Shown piece by piece: positions 7,173-15,985 of a stretch of 64,000 nucleotides of DNA. Source of the DNA: a bacterium (GTDB lineage: Bacteria; Armatimonadota; Zipacnadia; Zipacnadales; Zipacnadaceae); NCBI GenBank assembly GCA_030603495.1, contig JAUVXR010000006.1, forward strand, positions 20,124-84,123, written 5' to 3'. Numbering within the stretch: position 1 is the first letter of the stretch; the number at the start of each line of letters is the position of its first letter. The notes under the pieces are model-generated. The model searched no databases and was not told the DNA's origin. It worked only from the letters and a program-made list of their open reading frames with translations. The translations under genes and the position numbers were made by a program.

Positions 7173-9074
7173 ATGTCTGAGCTTAGCAAGAAGACAGACT
7201 CACACCGATGGATAACTGCCCTCGTGGTGGTGGCAGTGGGGATATGGATACTGCTGGCACTAGCTGCGGGCTTGTTTGCCCTATATGCGTGGCCTTCCGT
7301 AGCACAAGAGCTGTTTCTGTCGCAGGCTGCGAAACGCCAAGAGCCACTGGCTGCCGCCGTAGCTCCCAAGGCGACAGTGGCGGTTGTTCCATTTGTGAAC
7401 GAGTCACCAGAGGTAGATTACGAGTGGTTAGGCTACGGTTTCGCGTATGGCACGGTCAGCCGACTTGCCAACTTCGAAGAACTGGTGATTGCCCGACCCG
7501 AAGAGATTCGCGAAGAGCTTGCCAATGAACAATCTGAGCTCACGCTCGGTGACATAACTAGCCTGGCTGCGGCTCAGGAGGCCGGAGAGGCAGTCTATGC
7601 TGATTACGTGCTCATGGGCAACTGTGCCAAGTCGGGCGACGAGATACGAGTGACCGCCCAAATCGTTGAGGTCGCCACGGGCAATATCCACAGCGAGCGT
7701 GCGGGCGTGCGTGAGTACGCCAATATATTCGACTTCCAGGCCGAGCTTGTCCGATGGGTGGCCGACACTCTGGATGTCACCACCGACTCTGCTAGGCTGG
7801 AAAGGATAGAGTACAAGCCTACACAATCTATCCCCGCCTATGAGTGCTTCGGTCAAGGGGTGATGCACTATTACCGGGGTGAGTATGAAGAGGCCGCTGC
7901 CGCTTGCCAGAAGGCGGTGGATATTGATAGCGATCTTGCAGATGCCTATGTTGTCCTGGCTCGGGCTTTAGGCTGCCAGGAAGAATATGGTGAAGCCATT
8001 GCCCAGTTGAAGAAGGCCGAGAAACTGGATGCTGAACGACCCTACCTGCATTACTACCTCGGCATAGCGTACGAGGGGAACGAGGACTACGACGAGGCCG
8101 TGGATCAGCTCCGCCAGGCGGTGCAGTGCTACCCGTCCGATCCGCACGTTCGCCGCTGGTTAGGCAATGCTTACCACGAGAGCTACCAGTATCCCAGGGC
8201 TATTGCCGAATACAAGGAGGCGTTGGTACTGCGGCCCAATTGGGCCCTGGTACATTGCGACCTGGGTTGGAGCTATCATGTGTCGGGTAGGACCAATAGA
8301 GCCATCGAAGAGTGTAAGAAGGCGATCCAGCTTTGCCGGGCCGGGAACGACCTCCTCAGAGGCTCGGCTCACCATGTCCTGGGACGTGCCTACGGAGACC
8401 GAGGAGAGCTTGAGAAGGGGCTTTACCATTTAAAACAGGCGGCAACTTTGGCTCCTAACAAGGGAAATATCCAGTATAACCTAGCCCGCACATACAAAAT
8501 GCTGGAGCACTGGGATGAGGCAATTGCCTGCTATGAGAAGGGAGTCATCATCTTTCGCGAAAAGCAGGACCTCATTGGTGAGGCAGACTGCCATTATGGT
8601 ATCTCCAGAGTCTACCAAAAGAAAAGGGAACATCAACTTGCCCTGAAGCACTGCAAGAAGAGACTAGATCTAGTGCTTGCTGCAATTGAGAAGCATGAGA
8701 CGCGAAAGCAGGAAGCCCTGAGGAGCGGTGACCAACAGACAGCGGCAAACGAGGCCGCGAAAGTTGAAGAACTGCGGTATGGGGAGCTTGCCTCTGCCTA
8801 TAATAGGTACGGTGCCGTTCATACCCGGCTCGGCAAACCTGAGGTTGCGATAGAGTATGTGAACAAGGCCCTCGAACTCAATCCAGATTATTACTGGGCT
8901 CATTGGAACCTTGCCTTTGCTTATGACAACATGGGCGAGAAAGACAAGGCGATCTATCATTACCAAAAGCGCCTGGACGAGGCTCCTTCATGGGAGGAAG
9001 ACGATGAGCATGCACAGCATGCGAGAAAGCGCCTGGAAGAGCTAAGGGGCGAGTTGGAGGAGTTAAGCGAATAA
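7173..9074 (+). CDS. Membrane-anchored TolB-like/TPR repeat protein
   Basis: 633 residues. One membrane helix near residues 12-36 (WITALVVVAVGIWILLALAAG). Residues about 68-215 resemble the TolB N-terminal/FlgO-like fold (TVAVVPFVNESPEVDYEWLGYG, DYVLMGNCAKSGDEIRVTAQIVEVATG). About ten TPR units follow (for example AYVVLARALGCQEEYGEAIA and HYYLGIAYEGNEDYDEAVDQ). The TPR part probably forms a periplasmic or cytoplasmic scaffold; no catalytic motif is visible. A ribosome binding site (GGGGTGGAG) precedes the ATG. Codon composition is less GC-biased than the neighbours, especially in the last third. Topology and partner are unknown. Confidence 0.75.
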   Translation: MSELSKKTDSHRWITALVVVAVGIWILLALAAGLFALYAWPSVAQELFLSQAAKRQEPLAAAVAPKATVAVVPFVNESPEVDYEWLGYGFAYGTVSRLANFEELVIARPEEIREELANEQSELTLGDITSLAAAQEAGEAVYADYVLMGNCAKSGDEIRVTAQIVEVATGNIHSERAGVREYANIFDFQAELVRWVADTLDVTTDSARLERIEYKPTQSIPAYECFGQGVMHYYRGEYEEAAAACQKAVDIDSDLADAYVVLARALGCQEEYGEAIAQLKKAEKLDAERPYLHYYLGIAYEGNEDYDEAVDQLRQAVQCYPSDPHVRRWLGNAYHESYQYPRAIAEYKEALVLRPNWALVHCDLGWSYHVSGRTNRAIEECKKAIQLCRAGNDLLRGSAHHVLGRAYGDRGELEKGLYHLKQAATLAPNKGNIQYNLARTYKMLEHWDEAIACYEKGVIIFREKQDLIGEADCHYGISRVYQKKREHQLALKHCKKRLDLVLAAIEKHETRKQEALRSGDQQTAANEAAKVEELRYGELASAYNRYGAVHTRLGKPEVAIEYVNKALELNPDYYWAHWNLAFAYDNMGEKDKAIYHYQKRLDEAPSWEEDDEHAQHARKRLEELRGELEELSE

Positions 9075-9164
9075 CGGCGGATTGGAGACAACGCTTCGTA
9101 TGCCCGACGGACTACAGCAGCGAAACGACCATAGTAGCCACTGGACAGCCAGGAGCCGCCCAGA

Positions 9165-9794
9165 ATGACGCCGCCGCGACGGGTCTTGGTGGTCGCCTCG
9201 GAGAACCCCGGCAAGGTCCGGGAAATCCGCGAACTGCTGAGCGCGGCCCCGGTGCAGGTGATCGCGTTGAGCGACCTGCCTGCCCCGCCACAGCTCAACG
9301 AATCGCACGACGACTTTGCCGGTAATGCCGCGGAGAAGGCTACCAGCGCAGCCCGGGCTACTGGCTACCTGGCCCTCGCTGACGACAGCGGGCTGGTCGT
9401 ACCAGCGCTGGGTGGTGCTCCCGGGGTACACTCCAGCCGCATTGCTGACAGCGATCCGGATCGCATCGCGTGGCTGCTGGAGCGGATGGGCGGTCTGACC
9501 GGCGAGCAGCGCGCCGCCTATTTCCTATGCGCCGTGGTGCTGGCTGACTCGCAGGGCAGCGTGCTGGGGGCGTGGGAGGGTCGCGTTGACGGTTTGATAA
9601 CCGCTGAACCGAAGGGAACAGCGGGCTTCGGCTATGACCCGGTCTTCTGGTACTCGCCGGCTCAAAAGACCTTCGCCGAAATGAGCGCGCAGGAGAAGAA
9701 CCAAGTGAGCCACCGCGGCCGGGCGCTGCGCGCTTTTGCACAGGATCTGCCGGATATTCTAGCTCTCAATACCCGTAACAGAGCGATCGAATAG
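9165..9794 (+). CDS. rdgB: dITP/XTP pyrophosphatase (RdgB/HAM1 family)
   Basis: Hydrolyses non-canonical purine nucleotides (dITP, ITP, XTP) to monophosphates, keeping them out of DNA and RNA. The 209 residues are typical. Motifs seen: SENPGKVREIRELL (substrate-binding Ser-x-Asn-x-x-K), LADDSGLVVPALGGAPGVHS (catalytic Asp), GFGYDPVFW and FAEMSAQEKNQVSHRGRAL. The ATG at 9165 has AGGAG about 12 bases upstream. The next gene starts six bases after the stop, so the two are probably co-transcribed. Confidence 0.95.
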   Translation: MTPPRRVLVVASENPGKVREIRELLSAAPVQVIALSDLPAPPQLNESHDDFAGNAAEKATSAARATGYLALADDSGLVVPALGGAPGVHSSRIADSDPDRIAWLLERMGGLTGEQRAAYFLCAVVLADSQGSVLGAWEGRVDGLITAEPKGTAGFGYDPVFWYSPAQKTFAEMSAQEKNQVSHRGRALRAFAQDLPDILALNTRNRAIE

Positions 9795-9800
9795 CGCTTT

Positions 9801-10859
9801 ATGCCAACCTTATCAGAAGATCAATCCCAGTCACTGCAACGCATCTTGCTGGTCAGGCGCAGTTCGCTCGGCGACATCATTAACACGATGCCGACGCTGG
9901 TCGCGCTGCGCCGGGGTTTTCCTGACGCATATATCGCCTGGCTGGTGGACCATCGCTTCTCGCAGATACTCGAGGGGCACGAATGCCTGGACGAGATCAT
10001 CCCGGTGCGCCGGTACAGTGCCCGCAAAGTCCTGCCGCTCATCGGCGAGCTGCGCCGGGCGCGACGGCTGCTGCACGGCAGACACTTCGATATTACTGTG
10101 GACACTCAAGGGCTGCTGAAAAGCTCGGTGCTCTGCTACCTATCGGGAGCGCCCCGGCGCCTGGGATTTGATGACGAGCGCGAATTCAGCCGCATGCTTA
10201 TGAATGAGTCGGTGCCTGCCGAGCAGGATATGCACGCAGTGGACCGCTTCCTGCTGATGGCCAAATACCTGGGCTGTCCTACTGAGCCGGTAGAGTTCCG
10301 TGTACCGATCGCCGAGGCGGCTCGGCAATGGGTCGGGGAGTTTCTGGCGGCCAATTCAGCGCTGGCCGATCGGCCGCTGGTCGGCCTCAATCTGGGGGCT
10401 ACCGGGGCGCACCGGCGCTGGCCAATGGAGTATTTTGCCAGATTGGCGCAGATGCTGCACGACGGCCCGGGTGCGGCAGTAGTTCTGATCGGCGGTCCAG
10501 GTGATCGAGCCCTCGCCGAATCCGTCAGACAACAGACAACTGTCCCGCTAATTGATGCCGTCGGCCAAACGACGCTACGCCAATTGCCGGCTCTCATTTC
10601 ACGCTGCGACGTGCTGATATCGGGAGACACGGGGTCAATGCACATTTCTGTAGCATTGGATAGACCGACGGTTGCGCTGATCGGCCCAACCTTCCCGCAC
10701 CTGACCGGCCCTTACGGGGATAACCATATCCTGCTGTGGTCGAAGCCGGAGTGCGCCTGCTGGAACAAGCCGACCTGCCGAGACTACCCGTGTATGCGGG
10801 CGATCTCACCGGAAAGCGCCCTGCAAGCCGTGGTGGAGTTGCTCGCGCGCGATACCTGA
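9801..10859 (+). CDS. Glycosyltransferase family 9 (heptosyltransferase-like)
   Basis: 352 residues. GT9 enzymes transfer heptose from ADP-heptose to the lipopolysaccharide inner core. The N-terminus has the acceptor-side motif ILLVRRSSLGDIINTMPTL. The C-terminal half has the nucleotide-sugar domain with GLNLGATGAHRRWP, LIGGPGDRALAE, ISGDTGSMHISVALDRPTVALIGPT, and a Cys cluster (CACWNKPTCRDYPCM) common in this group. It is therefore an indirect sign of LPS and an outer membrane. The exact donor and acceptor cannot be read from sequence; WaaC, WaaF and RfaQ-like roles are all possible. Confidence 0.88.
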   Translation: MPTLSEDQSQSLQRILLVRRSSLGDIINTMPTLVALRRGFPDAYIAWLVDHRFSQILEGHECLDEIIPVRRYSARKVLPLIGELRRARRLLHGRHFDITVDTQGLLKSSVLCYLSGAPRRLGFDDEREFSRMLMNESVPAEQDMHAVDRFLLMAKYLGCPTEPVEFRVPIAEAARQWVGEFLAANSALADRPLVGLNLGATGAHRRWPMEYFARLAQMLHDGPGAAVVLIGGPGDRALAESVRQQTTVPLIDAVGQTTLRQLPALISRCDVLISGDTGSMHISVALDRPTVALIGPTFPHLTGPYGDNHILLWSKPECACWNKPTCRDYPCMRAISPESALQAVVELLARDT

Positions 10860-10895
10860 CCCGTTGCGTTTATTGCCCGCAGGTTCTGCACTGAT

Positions 10896-11981
10896 ATGCT
10901 TATTGAAGAAGACCGACGAACTGAGTGGAACGATTTCGTCGCGGCTTGCCCCCACGGCGACGTCCTCCAATGCTGGGAGTGGGGCGAACTGAAAGGTCGC
11001 ACCGGTTGGCAGCCGCTGCCGATAGCGGTGGTAGAGGGCGACCGAATCGTGGCCGCGTGTCTGGTGCTCAAGCGCTCGGTGCCGCTGATCGGTAGCTGTC
11101 TGCTGTACGCCCCACACGGGCCAGTCGTGGACTTTGCCGACGAATCCACATGGCCTCGCCTGCTCGACGAGCTAAGACAACTAGCCGCAGCGCACCAGGC
11201 GATGGCGCTGAAGATTGACCCGGCAATTCCGGTGGAGCGTGCTGACATCGTGGCTGCCCTGGAGCAGGGCGGATTTCGGCGACATAATGGAGAAGGGGAT
11301 TTCGGCGGAGTACAGCCGCGCTACGTAATGAAGGTGGACATCAGTGGTGACCTGGACGAGTTGCTAGCCCAGTTCAAGTCAAAAACGCGGTACAATATCC
11401 GTTTGGCGGAGCGCAAGGGGGTGACCGTGCGTCTGGGCCATCGGGATGACTTACCCGATTTCTACGAGATCCTAACAGCCACCGCCGAGCGCGACGGCTT
11501 CGTGGTGCGCGAGATATCATACTTCTACGATATCTGGGACCTGATCATCAAGGCCGGTCTGGGCCAGCTCTTTCTGGCTTATGCCGAAGGCAAGCTGGTG
11601 GCGGGCACCCTTGCTTTTGCGCTGGGGCATCAGGCCTGGTACGTCTACGGCGCCTCCAGCTACTCTCATCGCAACCTGATGCCCAATTACCTGCTACAAT
11701 GGCATATGATACAATGGGCCAAGGACCGCGGCTCTACCGTGTTTGACATGCGGGGCGTTGCCCGGGAGATAGACGGCCAAGCGCAGGGGGAACTGAGTGG
11801 GCTTAACCGGTTCAAACGAGGCTTTGCGCCTCAGTATGTCGAATACATCGGTGAGTGGGATCTGGTCTTCCGGCCCGGCCTATACCGGTTATTAAACCTA
11901 GCCCAGCCGATTGCGCAGAAAGCAGGCAAGCTCAAATCCCGGCTCCGGGGCCCATCCCACCGCAGTAAGTCTAGTCGTTAA
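10896..11981 (+). CDS. FemAB/peptidoglycan bridge-type aminoacyltransferase
   Basis: 361 residues with two GNAT-like halves, as in FemA/FemX and the LytTR-independent FemAB group of diderm bacteria. Recognisable stretches are LQCWEWGELKGRTGWQP at the N-terminus, FKSKTRYNIRLAERKGVTVR in the middle (the classic Fem signature) and LAYAEGKLVAGTLAFALG followed by WYVYGASSYSHRNLMPNYLLQW. In Gram-positives these enzymes add amino acids to lipid II from aminoacyl-tRNA. In diderms many belong to exopolysaccharide or uncharacterised clusters, so the substrate is open. The ATG at 10896 follows a 36-base gap after GT9. Confidence 0.82.
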   Translation: MLIEEDRRTEWNDFVAACPHGDVLQCWEWGELKGRTGWQPLPIAVVEGDRIVAACLVLKRSVPLIGSCLLYAPHGPVVDFADESTWPRLLDELRQLAAAHQAMALKIDPAIPVERADIVAALEQGGFRRHNGEGDFGGVQPRYVMKVDISGDLDELLAQFKSKTRYNIRLAERKGVTVRLGHRDDLPDFYEILTATAERDGFVVREISYFYDIWDLIIKAGLGQLFLAYAEGKLVAGTLAFALGHQAWYVYGASSYSHRNLMPNYLLQWHMIQWAKDRGSTVFDMRGVAREIDGQAQGELSGLNRFKRGFAPQYVEYIGEWDLVFRPGLYRLLNLAQPIAQKAGKLKSRLRGPSHRSKSSR

Positions 11982-11992
11982 GGGACTCATCA

Positions 11993-13387
11993 ATGCAAGA
12001 GCTAATCGAGAAGACTCTGCAGCGCGCCCAGCACAAAGGCGCCCAGTTCGCCGACTTACGCATAGGGGACGGTGAGCAGACGGCCGTCGAGGTCGAAGAC
12101 GGTCGGGCTGATACCATCTCACATTCCTCGGTCAGTGGTGCCGGCCTGCGCGTGCTCGTTGACGGGGCGTGGGGTTTTGCGCCGACCAACAAGGTTGGCA
12201 CCAGCGAGCTAGACCAATGCGTGGATGACGCGGTAGCAATGGCGCGCACCGCCAGCAGTAGCGTAACCGAGCCGGGGGTCGTTGCCGAAGTCGAGCCGGT
12301 GCAGGCCCGGGTGAGCACTACCTACGGGATTGATCCCTCAGAGGTCCCGCTTGCTGACAGAGTCAGTGCCGTCTTTGAATTAGACCAGGTGGCGCGCGCG
12401 CAGGACCCGGAGCGGATTGTAAACACGGTGGCAGTCTATGCTGACAGCTCCGCCCGGATGCAACTGGCCAATACCTTTGGCACTTACATCGAGTACGAAT
12501 CGGTGCGCTGTCGGATCGGCGTGGTGGTCACTGCTCAGCAAGGTGATGTCCGCCAGCGGACCGCGGACTATCAGGCGAATGCCGTGGGCTACGAGCTGAT
12601 CAATGACACCGATCCCGAGGAGTTCGCCGGGGGCATCGCCCGCCGCGCGGTGAAGCTGCTGGAGGCTGCGCCCCCACCCGCCGGCAAGTTCGAAGTCATC
12701 ATAGGCCCCAAAATCTGCGGACTGCTCACTCATGAGGCTTTCGGGCACAACTGCGAGGCTGACGCCGTCTGGGCGGGCAATTCGATTCTCGACGGCAAGA
12801 TCGGCGAGCTTGTGGCAGCGCCGATGATCACCATCATAGATGACCCGACACTCCCCGGCGCTAACGGGTCATACCAGTACGATCACGAAGGCGTCGCGGC
12901 GCAGCGCCACGTGCTGGTGGACAATGGCGTATTGCAGACCTTCTTGCACAGTTTAGAGACCGCAGCGCGCTTTGGGGTTGAGCCTAACGGTGCCGGCCGC
13001 GCCGGCGGCCATAAGTCCCCGCCGCAGGTGCGGATGAGCAATACCTTCATCGCCCCGGGTGACGCCAGCTTGGACGAGATGATCGCCGACATTGACCACG
13101 GGCTGTATCTCAAGGGGGGCCAGTGGGGATACGTCTTTACCGCCCAGGGGCAGTTTACCTGCAACGTCGAGGAGGCTTACGCTATCGAGAAGGGCCAGCT
13201 TGGCCAGCACTACCGCAACGTCAACATCTCCGGGATGACCCTCGAGACGCTGCAGGGAGTCACCGCGGTGAGTGACGATGTGGTGTTGCGCAACGGGGGC
13301 ACCTGTGGCAAGGGCGGCCAGGGTGTACCGGTAGACACCGGGGGGCCTCACCTGAGCATTGCCGAGATGGTCGTAGGAGGGCAGTAG
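11993..13387 (+). CDS. tldD: TldD-type metalloprotease
   Basis: 464 residues of the TldD/PmbA family (peptidase U62), zinc proteases that degrade unfolded or modified peptides and mature some RiPPs. The metal motif HEAFGHNCEAD (HExxxH) lies at about residues 245-255. Other conserved parts are EVEDGRADTISHSSVSGAGLRVL near the N-terminus, DDPTLPGANGSYQYDHEGV, and the C-terminal GTCGKGGQGVPVDTGGP. TldD works as a heterodimer with PmbA/TldE, which lacks the metal motif; no such gene is in this window. It is 12 bases from femAB, probably one operon. Confidence 0.93.
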   Translation: MQELIEKTLQRAQHKGAQFADLRIGDGEQTAVEVEDGRADTISHSSVSGAGLRVLVDGAWGFAPTNKVGTSELDQCVDDAVAMARTASSSVTEPGVVAEVEPVQARVSTTYGIDPSEVPLADRVSAVFELDQVARAQDPERIVNTVAVYADSSARMQLANTFGTYIEYESVRCRIGVVVTAQQGDVRQRTADYQANAVGYELINDTDPEEFAGGIARRAVKLLEAAPPPAGKFEVIIGPKICGLLTHEAFGHNCEADAVWAGNSILDGKIGELVAAPMITIIDDPTLPGANGSYQYDHEGVAAQRHVLVDNGVLQTFLHSLETAARFGVEPNGAGRAGGHKSPPQVRMSNTFIAPGDASLDEMIADIDHGLYLKGGQWGYVFTAQGQFTCNVEEAYAIEKGQLGQHYRNVNISGMTLETLQGVTAVSDDVVLRNGGTCGKGGQGVPVDTGGPHLSIAEMVVGGQ

Positions 13388-13403
13388 TAACCGGGACCCG
13401 ACG

Positions 13404-13802
13404 ATGAACAATGCTACCGAATGGATAGCAATAGGCGCAGTGGTGACGGGAGCCACGATATTCTTCAGCTATCTCGTCTACCTCAGGGCTACCGCTCTGG
13501 GCCATCACCCGCGGGGGATATGGCGAGCACTGGTGATCGTCTGGCTATGCTTAGTGGCCACGATAGTAGTCCTCGCCGGGGCCCGGGCGATCCTGGGCGG
13601 GCCCATTATTGAATACGCTGCCCATCGCGGCAGCTTTCGGCTGGGCGGGGACCGACCAGAGAGCTTCTACGTAATAGCGGCTGCCCTCGTTGTGGTGGGC
13701 CTGCTACTGTACGTAGCGCTACGCACGGTCCGGCAGCTTCAAGAGTCACCCGACGATGATGCGGAACCGCCGTATCCGCCCCCGTCAGAAGAGAGCACCT
13801 GA
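13404..13802 (+). CDS. Small integral membrane protein
   Basis: 132 residues with three predicted membrane helices (about 8-27, 39-62 and 88-108) and an acidic proline-rich tail (DDDAEPPYPPPSEE). No family was recognised. It starts 17 bases after tldD, and the phosphoesterase begins two bases after its stop, so it is embedded in an operon. An unrelated overlapping frame at 13421 is rejected on composition. Confidence 0.65.
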   Translation: MNNATEWIAIGAVVTGATIFFSYLVYLRATALGHHPRGIWRALVIVWLCLVATIVVLAGARAILGGPIIEYAAHRGSFRLGGDRPESFYVIAAALVVVGLLLYVALRTVRQLQESPDDDAEPPYPPPSEEST

Positions 13803-13804
13803 CT

Positions 13805-14731
13805 ATGATCATTACCGCGATAGTCCTGTGGGCGGTGCTCGGCGCCACGGTGCTCTTCTGGGTCTATGCCTCGCTGATTGAACCCAGGCGCCTACACGTG
13901 CGCCACATCGAGATACCTTTGCCCAACCTGCCCCCGGAACTGGCCGGCCTGCGTATCGCTCACCTTTCTGACCTGCACTGCGCCAACCAGCCCGGCGCAG
14001 CTCAGGTCCCCAGCCAGGCCGCGGCTGAGACGCTCCGCGCGGCACCCGACCTGGTCCTAATCACAGGAGATCTGTCTAGTGGGTCCGGCAATATGGCCTA
14101 CACCGCCGATCAGATCAGCGGTCTCCGTGCTCAGTACGGAGTCTATGCCGTACTGGGCAATCACGACTGGGACTCTACCCTGGGCAACTATCTGTTCGGT
14201 AGTCCGGAACCGCCCGTGACCCTCGCCCGCTGGGAAGAGACCTTATCGAGCACCCAGGTAGAGCTGCTGGAGAACGCTAGCCGTACGCTTGTCATTAGGG
14301 GCCAGACGGTTACGCTGGTGGGTATTGGCGATCCCTCGTGTGGGCGGGACGATCTGCCCGCCGCGCTGGCGAACGCCGGCCCGGCCGACTTGAAGATCTT
14401 GCTGGCGCACTCCCCGGATGCCATTGATCTACCCGGCGCGGACTGGGCCGACCTCCTGCTGGCCGGCCATACTCACGGCGGCCAGTGCCAACTGCCAGGT
14501 TGGGGCAGTGTCTGGGCACCGGTCTGGCAATTGCGCCAGCGCTCAGATGGACTGTTCCGGTTTGACGAGACAGTCGTCCACGTCAGCCGAGGCATCTGCG
14601 CCGGGATGGATGCCCGTTTTTTCTGCCCGCCGGAGGTATGCATCATCACGCTGGTGCGCGGGCCAATACAACAGATGAGCGCCACGCCACGGTTCGTAGA
14701 CGAGGCCGAATGTTCCGGGGCACCCAGTTAG
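13805..14731 (+). CDS. Membrane-anchored metallophosphoesterase (YaeI-like)
   Basis: 308 residues: a single N-terminal helix (IITAIVLWAVLGATVLFWVYA) followed by a calcineurin-like phosphoesterase domain. All five metal-binding blocks are visible: HLSDLHCAN, LITGDLSSG, VLGNHDWDS, LLAHSPDAI and LLAGHTHGGQCQLP. Related YaeI/YkuE enzymes act on UDP-2,3-diacylglucosamine or related lipid headgroups, so a role in envelope lipid metabolism is plausible but unproven. It is tightly packed between the small membrane protein and the PqqD-like gene. Confidence 0.88.
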   Translation: MIITAIVLWAVLGATVLFWVYASLIEPRRLHVRHIEIPLPNLPPELAGLRIAHLSDLHCANQPGAAQVPSQAAAETLRAAPDLVLITGDLSSGSGNMAYTADQISGLRAQYGVYAVLGNHDWDSTLGNYLFGSPEPPVTLARWEETLSSTQVELLENASRTLVIRGQTVTLVGIGDPSCGRDDLPAALANAGPADLKILLAHSPDAIDLPGADWADLLLAGHTHGGQCQLPGWGSVWAPVWQLRQRSDGLFRFDETVVHVSRGICAGMDARFFCPPEVCIITLVRGPIQQMSATPRFVDEAECSGAPS

Positions 14732-14742
14732 GATAGATAATA

Positions 14743-15309
14743 ATGCGGATGATAGCTAACATCTTAAACAAGATCCATTTGCGCAAAGCCCAGCCGGCCA
14801 TCACCCGCCGTCAGGCCATGCAGGTCCGGCCTCTACGCAACCCCCATCTAGAATGGGAGCACAACGAAGAGGGCAACGTCGTGGCCACTCTGACCCGCCG
14901 CGTTGGGCTTCGAGGTAAGATACTTACCTTCTTCCTTTCCGTCCCGGAGGCCCGGCCCGTCGTCCTCGATGAAGTGGGCAGCTTCGTCTGGGATATGTGC
15001 GACGGCGAGCACAGCGTGGAGGACATTACCGAGGCCCTCTGCAGCAAGCATAACCTCAGCCGCCGCGAAGTTGAGATCTCTCTGAATGAGTATATGCGGA
15101 TACTGGGCAAGCGAGGGATGATCGTCATCGCCGTCCCTCAGGAGATAATGGCCGAGCTGAGCGAGGAAACCAAGCGAGCTTTGGGCATCCAAGACCTGGC
15201 GGCAGATGAAGAGGCGTCGGCGGCGCTGCTCGAGTCTGCCCAGGACGCGGAGAACAACAGACAGGAAGATCAGGGGACCAGCTCCGCTTCGGCTTCTGAT
15301 CAGGAATAG
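14743..15309 (+). CDS. PqqD-like protein with extended tail
   Basis: 188 residues. The central part (about 28-125) matches the PqqD winged-helix fold used as a peptide-recognition module: VVATLTRRVGLRGKIL, VVLDEVGSFVWDMCDGEHSVEDI and LNEYMRILGKRGMIVI. A C-terminal acidic, low-complexity tail of about 60 residues follows. PqqD proteins usually present a precursor peptide to a radical SAM enzyme, but none is adjacent. Free-standing PqqD-like proteins of this length in this lineage often have unknown roles. It is the last gene of the rightward run and faces rpsT tail to tail across 20 bases. Confidence 0.75.
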   Translation: MRMIANILNKIHLRKAQPAITRRQAMQVRPLRNPHLEWEHNEEGNVVATLTRRVGLRGKILTFFLSVPEARPVVLDEVGSFVWDMCDGEHSVEDITEALCSKHNLSRREVEISLNEYMRILGKRGMIVIAVPQEIMAELSEETKRALGIQDLAADEEASAALLESAQDAENNRQEDQGTSSASASDQE

Positions 15310-15329
15310 CCTAGCTGAGCCAAGACTAC

Positions 15330-15605
15330 TTACTCGCTGGCAGCCTGGGCTGTTCCTGCTTGCCGCGCCAGTACTGACTTCTTGCGACCAGCGCGCCGGG
15401 GGTGCAATACACCAGCCTTGGTAGCCTTGTCAATGGCCTGATAAGCACGATTGAGGGCTTCCTGGGTCTCTTGCTCATCGCCGCTACGCACTCTCTCGAG
15501 GGCCGCGCGGGTGGCGTACTTGATCTGATCCTTGAACTGGCGATTGCGCCGTGTGCGCTTCGCCGTTTGGCGAATGTGCTTGTGCCGCGCCTTTATCTGA
15601 GGCAT
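15330..15605 (-). CDS. rpsT: 30S ribosomal protein S20
   Basis: 91 residues, basic and helical, opening MPQIKARHKHIRQTAKRTRRN with the usual S20 pattern (KxxRxxxxRRxRN) and ending with KGxLHPRRAGRKKS-type sequence (GVLHPRRAGRKKSVLARQAG). S20 binds 16S rRNA early in 30S assembly. The start is the ATG at 15605, preceded on the minus strand by AAAGAGAG. A promoter lies at 15677-15706. Further upstream is a separate terminated transcript (15762-15979), so rpsT may be expressed both independently and by read-through. Confidence 0.95.
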   Translation of the reverse strand: MPQIKARHKHIRQTAKRTRRNRQFKDQIKYATRAALERVRSGDEQETQEALNRAYQAIDKATKAGVLHPRRAGRKKSVLARQAGTAQAASE

Positions 15606-15676
15606 ATCGAACTCTCTTTCGTATCATTCAACTAAATAGCCGCCTGCCAGCCTGCTCTGCCAGCGGCAGCCTCATT

Positions 15677-15706
15677 ATTATAGCACACCCACGCCAGTAA
15701 AAGCAA
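15677..15706 (-). promoter_or_regulatory. Predicted rpsT promoter
   Basis: Minus strand TTGCTT (-35, 15701-15706) and TATAAT (-10, 15677-15682) separated by 18 bases, with TGC directly before the -10 (extended -10). The expected start, near 15670, gives a leader of about 65 bases before the rpsT ATG. Confidence 0.7.
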
Positions 15707-15761
15707 GCAGCCACACAGATCTGGGCTCAAGTGACTACGCCAGCTCACGGCCTCCGTCTGG

Positions 15762-15808
15762 AAAAATAGGCAGCCGAGCTCCCTTCGGGGCGGAAAAGAG
15801 CTCGGCTG
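15762..15808 (-). terminator. Intrinsic terminator of the candidate RNA
   Basis: A perfect 11-base stem (CAGCCGAGCTC at 15771-15781 with GAGCTCGGCTG at 15798-15808). On the minus strand it is followed by CCTA and five T at 15762-15766. This is the best intrinsic terminator in the window and fixes the direction as minus. Confidence 0.85.
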
Positions 15809-15979
15809 TATTCTTGCTACCTACTGGCTTCAATGCTGTCTGTGTAACGTAGGTAGCTGAGGCCCGTAGACTCAACCTGCCAACAGATGAGGAGGCGATC
15901 TTTGCTGCGTCTCGGGCTGCATACACTGCTGCCGTTCGAGGCTTGTATATAGATATAGGTCCAGACTTATACAAGCTTC
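15762..15979 (-). ncRNA. Candidate structured non-coding RNA, class not recognised
   Basis: About 218 bases on the minus strand between a perfect consensus promoter (15986-16014) and an intrinsic terminator (15762-15808). Three hairpins are visible. P1 pairs TATACAAGC (15968-15976) with GCTTGTATA (15941-15949) and extends to 12 pairs with one G-U. P2 spans 15911-15940 (CTCGGG against CC and CGAG with a bulge). P3 pairs GCTACCTAC (15816-15824) with GTAGGTAGC (15849-15857). A 79-codon frame overlaps (15735-15974) but runs through the terminator stem, lacks a ribosome binding site and looks like noise. It could be a stand-alone small RNA or an attenuated leader of rpsT. It does not look like 6S, SRP, RNase P or a familiar riboswitch. 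Confidence 0.6.
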
Positions 15980-15985
15980 TACATC

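Noticed and set aside
15841..15930. Resemblance of parts of the candidate RNA (GACGCA...GCCTCC and GTAGGTAGC) to the c-di-GMP-I riboswitch, and of AGCCCGAGACGCAGC to a B12 box
   Set aside because: The conserved order and spacing of those riboswitch cores is not met, and the only downstream gene is rpsT.
15735..15974. 79-codon minus-strand reading frame overlapping the candidate RNA
   Set aside because: No ribosome binding site, runs through the terminator stem, and composition is not protein-like.
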